A stretch of DNA of 64,000 nucleotides, taken from positions 59,394,001 through 59,458,000 of the forward strand of contig CM074864.1 of assembly GCA_037501455.1 (NCBI GenBank). Direction: 5' to 3'. Under the pieces are notes generated by a model. That model did no database searches, was not told where the DNA came from, and saw nothing but the letters and a program-made list of their open reading frames with translations. A program made the translations under genes and the position numbers. Of the stretch, positions 57,919 through 64,000 are shown piece after piece (positions within the stretch are counted from its first letter, which is position 1; every line of letters starts with the position of its first letter). The stretch comes from Lantana camara. Taxonomy: Eukaryota > Streptophyta > Magnoliopsida > Lamiales > Verbenaceae.

Positions 57919-58117
57919 ACAGAAAATTTTTGCTCAATTAGTGCTAAATAATTGTAGTGTTTATGCGCATTAAAAAGAATTGTAAAAAGGATGGTTGAGT
58001 AATACATGATATAATTTATTGTTTTGAATCAATATTGGAATTAATTGATTTGATTATTATATAATTCACCCATTGAACTTAGCAAATTACCCTAAAAAAT
58101 TCCTACAATATCCATAT
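57919..58117. other. Short spacer before the MULE
   Basis: AT-rich 3' flank of the defensin pseudogene. It ends with the 9-bp target duplication TAAAATTTA at 58118-58126. Confidence 0.5.
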
Positions 58118-58126
58118 TAAAATTTA

Positions 58127-58274
58127 GGGATAATTACATTTTTCGTCATCCAACTTTACCACTTATTCTCTTTTAGTCCCCCACTTTCCAATTTGACAAT
58201 TATGGTCACTGAACTACCACTTTTTTTACACATTTGGTCCTGCCGTCAGTCTGGGCGTTAAAAGAAACGGAAAC
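58127..58274 (+). repeat. Left terminal inverted repeat of the MULE
   Basis: Begins GGGATAATTACATTTTTCG. The GRF gene start lies 100 bp beyond its inner end, so the repeat probably carries its promoter. Confidence 0.95.
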
Positions 58275-58373
58275 CTAATTCCTGGTGAATTTTGGCGCCG
58301 TTTTTCCCGTCTTCCCTCGTTTTTTCCCTCATTTCTCCCCCTTGCTGCGGCTGTAAAGATCTCCAAGCTTAGG

Positions 58374-58914
58374 ATGTCAAGTGGATCCACGGCATGGAGT
58401 ACACAAAGGCAAAATTTCCCCGTCGAGCAAATTTTTTGCAAATGTGGCCATGAATTGCCATTGAGAACATCATGGACCAATTTCAATCCGGGTAGAAGAT
58501 TTTGGGCATGTCCGAATTATGGGGTAATTAGGAATTTCTCCCAATTCTTGATTGTACATAGTTTGTGCTTATATTCTGGGGTAAGTAAGTGTGATGAACT
58601 TATCTTCTGTGTTTTGTTTTGTTTTTTTTTTTGTTCAGCTTGAAGAAGGATATTGTGGGTTTTTTAGGTGGTTGGATCCGATGTTTTGTAGTCGGGCCAA
58701 AGAAGTTGTCATACGGTTGCGTCAAGATAAGAAAAATCTGGAAAACGAGCTGTGTGAAATGATGGAACGTGAAGCTGTGTTGGCGAATTTAGTTGAAAAT
58801 TATCGGAAAGAATTGAAGGGGTTTAAGAAGCCAAGTACATGGTCCTCTGTGTTCATTGGCTTCATGTTTGGATGTCTTTTTATGATTATCTTCTTGTTGT
58901 TTCTTGCTAATTAG
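58374..58914 (+). CDS. GRF-type zinc-finger protein with coiled coil and membrane anchor, MULE-borne
   Basis: Exon 1, 58374-58523 (50 codons), and exon 2, 58639-58914 (91 codons plus stop), are joined in phase 0 by a GT/AG intron. Product about 141 aa. The GRF finger spans the splice: FCKCGHELPLRTSWTNFNPG, RRFWACPNYG, then GYCGFFRWLD. Its cysteines (CxC...C...C) fit the family, which binds nucleic acid in other proteins. A charged coiled coil follows (about residues 75-115), then a single C-terminal membrane segment (VFIGFMFGCLFMIIFLLFL). Similar short GRF/membrane proteins are common in plant genomes as uncharacterised proteins. Here the gene lies inside a transposon and faces the transposase. 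No lesion. Confidence 0.85.
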
Positions 58915-59316
58915 CATGATAAAGTTATTAGCATATGTATGAATGTAATCTTGTAAACATCATGTTGTATGTTGTTGTTGTGTAATAAAATTAGTGTGCT
59001 AACAAACTGCCTTTTTTTCCTAAACTAACTTCAAAATGACAATGGAATGGATCAATGGCAGTAGCAATGAGAACATCATGTTTGAAAACATCACAACTAA
59101 TTGTCTGAAATATACCAACAGAATAGCAAGTTTTGAACATCGTGTTCCAGCCAACATGCCAACACGCATTCAATACAAAAAAATTTAAAGTACATGTCTT
59201 GAACAACCAATGAAAACTTAAATTACATATCTTGAATTTCAAGTCAACATGTCTTGAATCCTAACAACAGCCAACATGCATTCAATTCAAAAAAAACAAA
59301 CAGACAATGCCTCATT

Positions 59317-62300
59317 TCAGCCACTCTTTTTGGCTGCCTTTCCTTTTGTCTTTTGGCTTGCTTTTTGGAGGTTAGGCACTGTGATGAAGTTTACACCTCC
59401 CCGAACTATCACCGGTGCGCTTGACGTGGAGTTTTGAGTGAGCTTAAAACGAACCAAAAAAAAAAAAGAACATTGTTTAGAAGAATATACCATAAGATAA
59501 CCAATCTTAGAAAAAAAAACATATTGTCATCGAATGTATTGTAACTTACATTGACTGATTTTATCCTGTTTGAGGAGCCACCAATCGAAATCCCTGAAGT
59601 CTTTCTTGAACTCTTAACCTAAACAACATAAATTACAACAGTTTATTACAATTACAACACTAATAAACTGAAACAGTTTAGTACAAGAGCAACAGTTAAT
59701 ACTTACAGGCAATTTTTGTCTCCTTGAACTGGTTGATTTAGATGTGGATGTTGAAGTTTGCTTTACTGACTTGGTCCTTGAAACTTCAGGAGCATGAGAA
59801 TCACCACTTAGAATTTGATCTATATTCAGATCCACAGTCTTGCCTTTGCTTTGTTCCTTACAGGTCCTAGAATTATGACCTTGCACACCACAACTTCTAC
59901 ACTTCATTTTAGTGTTAAACCTTCTCATCTTGTTGGGATTAGCTGCTGGAGGCTCATCTGCTTGTCTTTTCCTTGCCTTTTTAGGCCTTCCGGGCCTATT
60001 TTCATATACAGGTGGGAGAGGTGCTGGGAGATCAGTGGTAGGCCAATACTCAGGGCCTGGAATTGGGATGATGACTGGTAAGTAAGCCCTTTTATATGAC
60101 TCTGCACTATAGAAATCATGGACAAAGTCTGCTGGTTCTTCATTCTTACACCAAATAGCAGAAATCCCATGCCTACAAGGGATGCCTGTTAAATCCCACC
60201 TTCTACAGCTGCATGACCTCTGATCAACATCCACAACATGTTGATCAAAAGGTCCTTGAATCTGATACACTGAATCACTAGCCTTAATGGGAATGCACTC
60301 TCCAGCTTCTTTGGAATTCTTTTCAAGTATTTTCAGAATCCTAGGACACACAATGCCATCCCACCCTGCACCCTTGTCTCTGTTCACTTGAAACCTTGTC
60401 ATAATGGTGTTTCTGATTGATTCCAACATAGTAATAATTGGTTTATCCCTAGCAGAGAGAATAAGGGCATTGAAACTCTCACACATATTGTTGAGGAGTA
60501 TGTCACACCTTGGAATTATAGTGAAATATGCTCTGGACCATTGACTTGGTGATTTTTTAACCAACTAGTTGTGTGCATCTTCATCAAGCTCTTTCAAAAG
60601 CTCCATTTTTGATCTAAACTCCTCAATCCTAGTAGCCCTTGCTGCAACCCAAAGTGCATTCTTAATACTCATCCCATGAAACCCATCTTTTTTCATGTTA
60701 CTGTGAAGGTGTCTTACACAGAAATGGTTGTCAGCATCAGGAAGAACATGTTCAAAAGCTGGGATCAAACCTTTCTGCTTATCACTCATAAATGTCCACT
60801 CATATTGGTTTTCAATCCCCAAATCATTTTCAAGTAAATTCAAAAACCACACCCAAGTTTCCTTAGTTTCACCCTCTACCACAGCATATGAAATAGGAAA
60901 CATATTGTTGTTGGGATCAATACCAACAGCAGTAAGTAGCATGCCACCCTGTGGACCCTTAAGAAAACATCCATCAACCCCAACCACCTTCCTACAAGCT
61001 TTAAACCCTTCTTTGCAAGCCTTGAAGCAGATATAAATTCTCTGAAACTGAGATTTGCCTTCTGCATTTTCAATCAATTTAAGTACTACAGTAGAATCAG
61101 GATTACTCCTTAGTAATTCAGCACAATAGTCTCTAATCCTACCAAACTGCATCTTCAAAGTCCCTTCTATTATCATTTTGGCCTTTTTAAATGCCCTGTA
61201 TGCCTGTGGTTTTGAAATATTAACCTTCAGTGTGGTTCTCATTTCATCCCTAAACTCATCAACCCCCATTTTAGAATTTCCCTTTAACTTTTTGACAAAA
61301 GTTTTAGCCAACCACCCACTCTTCAAACTGCTGTTGTTATAGGCCCAAGGACACTTGTTATGCATTGGGTTATAACTCTTTATTTGCCATGCTTTATCAT
61401 TCTGTGCAGGAGACACCCACAAACCCCAAGAACAACCCTTTTTCCTACACTTAACTTGGAGTCTCTTGTTATCATTCTTGACAAACCTATAACTAATCCC
61501 CCTCCTAACACAGTGTGACTCAATTGCAAATTTAACCTCTTTTTTACTAGCAAAAGTTAACTCTACCCGCAATGTAGGATTTTTTCCATCAGTTTTTGGA
61601 TTAAATTTAGGAAATGACTGCCCAATTTCTTCATCTGACCCATACAAGCTTTCAAAATCATCACTATCCTCTACATCCCCATAAATCTCTGCTTCAAATC
61701 TTTCCACTTCCTCCTGTGTTAAAAAATCAACTTTTTCCTTTTTTTTTAGCTTGTTCCTCACATCCATACAACTCAACATCACTATCAACATAGTCACCAT
61801 AGTTTGCATCATCTTCGTACATATCATAATCACTATCCTCAAATGATTCACAATCACTACCATCACTATCATCGGAATTGACATTAACATGCTTTTCAAC
61901 AGGTGGATCATCAAGAAAGGAGAAGTCAATTAGAGGCTCAGAATCAAAGAAGTTGGAGGTAGTTTGTGTATCAGTTTCAGCTGTTATGTTTACATTTGCA
62001 GGGGCAACAGGAACATCTTTCAAATTACCCTCAAAAACAATATCAGGTTCAGGAATCAGAGGTACATCAATACCAACATGTTCAACATAAATATCTATCA
62101 CCCTATCAAACTCGACAATGTACTTTTGTAAGTTTACCACATCTACATCCCTTTCAATTAACTTTAGCCCATTACCCAAATTACAACCAAATTTGTGCCA
62201 CAGCCTACAAGAGTCTTTTTCGTACCCAAGCTTCTCTACCATGTCATGCAATTCAAGCAACCCAAACAAATCACCATCAACTTCGTCAAAGAAATCAACT

Positions 62301-62554
62301 GCACCCCCAACATACCTCGAGGCAGGATCCCCTTCCATGATACCACCATGAAATAGCTGAATGCTGAACATTGTCGGCTCAGCTGTTAGGGAGAAAAGGA
62401 AAGTCAGAATTTTTACCCAGAAAACCCCTTAAACATCCCAAAATTTTACATCAGACCACGGAAAATTTGTGACCCAAAAAAGGATTCAAACAAAAAACTG
62501 AGAAAACTCACAATAATCAGGTCGTCGCCGCACCCATGGAGGTCTGAGAGCCAT
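59317..62554 (-). pseudogene. MULE transposase (PB1-like N-terminus, DDE, SWIM, CCHC), two lesions
   Basis: Exons: 62554-62512, 62382-59707, 59618-59550 and 59442-59317, with matching phases. The first short exon adds MALRPPWVRRRPDY before the in-frame MFSIQLFHGG. Domains in order: a PB1-like domain (GGAVDFFDEVDGD, LLELHDMVEKLGY), an acidic linker, a MuDR-type zinc region (ESHCVRRGISYRFVKNDNKR) and the DDE core (VVGVDGCFLKGP, TFMSDKQKGLIPAF, FCVRHLHSN). A SWIM finger (CSCRRWDLTGIPCRHGISA) and a CCHC knuckle (CRSCGVQGHNSRTC) follow. Two breaks: a length change at a nine-T run (61739-61747, plus strand) shifts the frame, and a TAG sits at 60567-60565. The frame is otherwise continuous, so loss is recent. 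Confidence 0.88.
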
Positions 62555-62730
62555 ATCCCGCCTCAAACACTTGTGAAATTCTGGGCAAAGAAGAATTGGG
62601 TGAAGTCCTGTTTTTAGGGTTCTTCGTACATTTGGGGAAAAATGAGTTAATTTCAGCAAACTTGATATAAACCCTGAATTACAGTTCCATATGAAAGTCA
62701 CGTGTTTTGCACATGATTAACTAACTCGAA

Positions 62731-62878
62731 TTTTCCGTTTCTTTTAACGCCCAGACTGACGGCAGGACCAAATGTGTAAAAAAAGTGGTAGTTCAGTGAC
62801 CATAATTGTCAAATTGGAAAGTGGGGGACTAAAAGAGAATAAGTGATAAAGTTGGATGACGAAAAATGTAATTATCCC
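62731..62878 (-). repeat. Right terminal inverted repeat of the MULE
   Basis: 147 of 148 bases match the left repeat. The transposase first exon begins about 177 bp inside it. Confidence 0.95.
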
Positions 62879-62887
62879 TAAAATTTA

Positions 62888-63308
62888 TTCGTTACACAAT
62901 TTGATCGAATTAGGTTCATATTAGTATTATTTATCAAAAAAGATTAATTTTCAAAAAAAGATTTTTGGGATCGTACTATTCCTGTCTTTAATAACCAAAT
63001 TTTTATTTTTATTTTTAAAAAAAATACCGCAAATATGACTCGTATAAATACCTAAACTAATGTACCTTAATATATATATATATATTTTGTAAGTATATAA
63101 ATTTTGAATTATGACACTATCATAGGGATATATATCGACGATGGTTGATGATGCATGATACAAGCTCAGTTATGTTATGCAAAGTGTCCCTCTGCCTACC
63201 ATACGTGGCGAGCAGCTTTGATTCCTTATATATTTTGGGCCATCATATTATATATTTAACCAAATTTATTTTAGTTTTTTAGTGCTAGTTTAATCTGTGA
63301 CAATCAAA
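62888..63308. other. Spacer and promoter region of defensin 3
   Basis: AT-rich, with a TA run at about 63071-63084. TTATATATTTTGGGCC near 63222 may hold the TATA box of defensin 3. No gene. Confidence 0.4.
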
Positions 63309-64000
63309 ATGGGATCCAAAATTTGCTACGGTTTCCTCTTCGTAATGCTCCTGCTGTTTGCCACTCGTGAGTACAATTATATATATATATCATGACCCTT
63401 TATTTATTTTTTCTTGCGAATCTATAGTCTATTATTTTATATATGAAATATGTAGATTTAGTTTAATTAGATGTTTTGTTTCATCAACTAATGGAATTCC
63501 ACATTTTTTAATTACATAAATTCATCTTTATTAATATTATTTTTGTGAGATCTTGCGAATTCTTGAAATTTGAGCATGCATGTATTGTAGATTAAAGAAA
63601 AAGGAGGGATAATGACGAATGTTTTATGAGATTCAACCCTATAAAAAAGAAAAGAAGAAATACTTGTAGTTTATAAATTATAAAACTACCTCAAGAAGAG
63701 TGTAATTTTGTCCTTTTTTTTTTGGGTATTTTTGTAACTTTCGCTTCAAATTTATGGTTTTTTTTAATAAAATTTCAATTATATATTGAAGTGGGTTTTT
63801 AATTGAATTAAATTAAAGAGGGTTTTTAATTCTCCCAAAGAAGTATATATATATATATATTTTACGGAAATATTCTTGATGTGTGCATGTTTGTCTATTA
63901 ATATTGCAGAAGAGGAGATGATGAGAAAAGTGGAGGGAAGAAGATGCGAATCTCCGAGCCGCGGCGGGCCGTGCATGTTGGATATGGATTGTCGTTCTCG
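63309..64000 (+). CDS. Plant defensin 3, cut by the right window edge
   Basis: Exon 1, 63309-63366, encodes the signal peptide MGSKICYGFLFVMLLLFAT with a GTGAGT donor and phase 1, the same position as in defensin 1. Exon 2 starts at 63910 after ATTGCAG and reads QEEMMRKVEGRRCESPSRGG, then PCMLDMDCRS before the edge. The first three defensin cysteines fit the family spacing. The EEMM motif after the splice site is shared with the damaged defensin 2, so these two are close paralogues. No lesion in the visible part. Confidence 0.85.

Larger units (their letters stand above)
58127..62878. mobile_element. Mutator-like transposon (MULE), 4752 bp, near-intact
   Basis: The perfect 9-bp duplication TAAAATTTA flanks it (58118-58126, 62879-62887). 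The terminal inverted repeats are 148 bp (58127-58274 and 62731-62878) and differ at one base. Inside are two convergent genes: a GRF-zinc-finger/membrane protein on plus and a MULE transposase on minus, each starting near one terminal repeat. The near-identical ends imply recent movement. Confidence 0.94.

Noticed and set aside
57717..58007. Minus-strand proline-rich frame over the defensin pseudogene tail
   Set aside because: Reverse translation of the GGC-rich tail; no start context or domain.

Overview
This window is nuclear DNA of a flowering plant, most likely a eudicot. It holds intron-containing genes with GT/AG splice sites, plant-specific families (a PB1/Raf-like kinase, plastid-type GAPDH, defensins) and a dense load of plant transposable elements (Gypsy, Copia, MULE, hAT). 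It also holds an endogenous caulimovirus-type pararetrovirus. I cannot name the species from sequence alone.

Layout. (1) 1-4800: the 5' part of a minus-strand PB1-domain Raf-like MAPKKK; the kinase domain runs off the left edge. (2) 5187-6003: a hAT-type non-autonomous element with a perfect 8-bp target duplication. (3) 7404-26060: a three-layer stack. A Mutator-type foldback element (342-bp terminal inverted repeats carrying tRNA-like sequences, 9-bp target duplication) contains a 16.8-kb minus-strand Tat/Retand-like Gypsy element, whose left LTR contains a truncated chromovirus. The Gypsy element carries a separate plus-strand (antisense) spliced gene with its own TATA box. (4) 26146-29489: a larger hAT element and two Mutator-type MITEs, each with a target duplication. 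(5) 29490-35540: mostly noncoding, with fragments of LTRs and MITEs. (6) 35546-40548: a young Copia element with identical 160-bp LTRs. (7) 41833-45072: a plastid GAPDH (GAPCP-type) gene of 14 exons with intact splice sites but two nonsense codons and one frameshift. (8) 45747-51830: a rearranged endogenous pararetrovirus with soymovirus-like gene order. (9) 52238-64000: a defensin cluster of one intact gene, one pseudogene with a Gly/Pro-rich tail and one gene cut by the window edge. A 4.75-kb Mutator-like transposon (58127-62878) sits between members two and three. It carries a convergent transposase and a GRF-zinc-finger/membrane protein gene.

Only a few host genes are likely to work: the Raf-like kinase, defensin 1 and defensin 3. 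GAPCP and defensin 2 are damaged here. The rest is mobile DNA at several stages of decay. The most unusual items are the MULE with its inward-facing GRF partner gene (a layout like MuDR mudrA/mudrB), the antisense gene inside the Gypsy element whose three exons still join in frame, and the tRNA-like sequences inside MULE terminal repeats.
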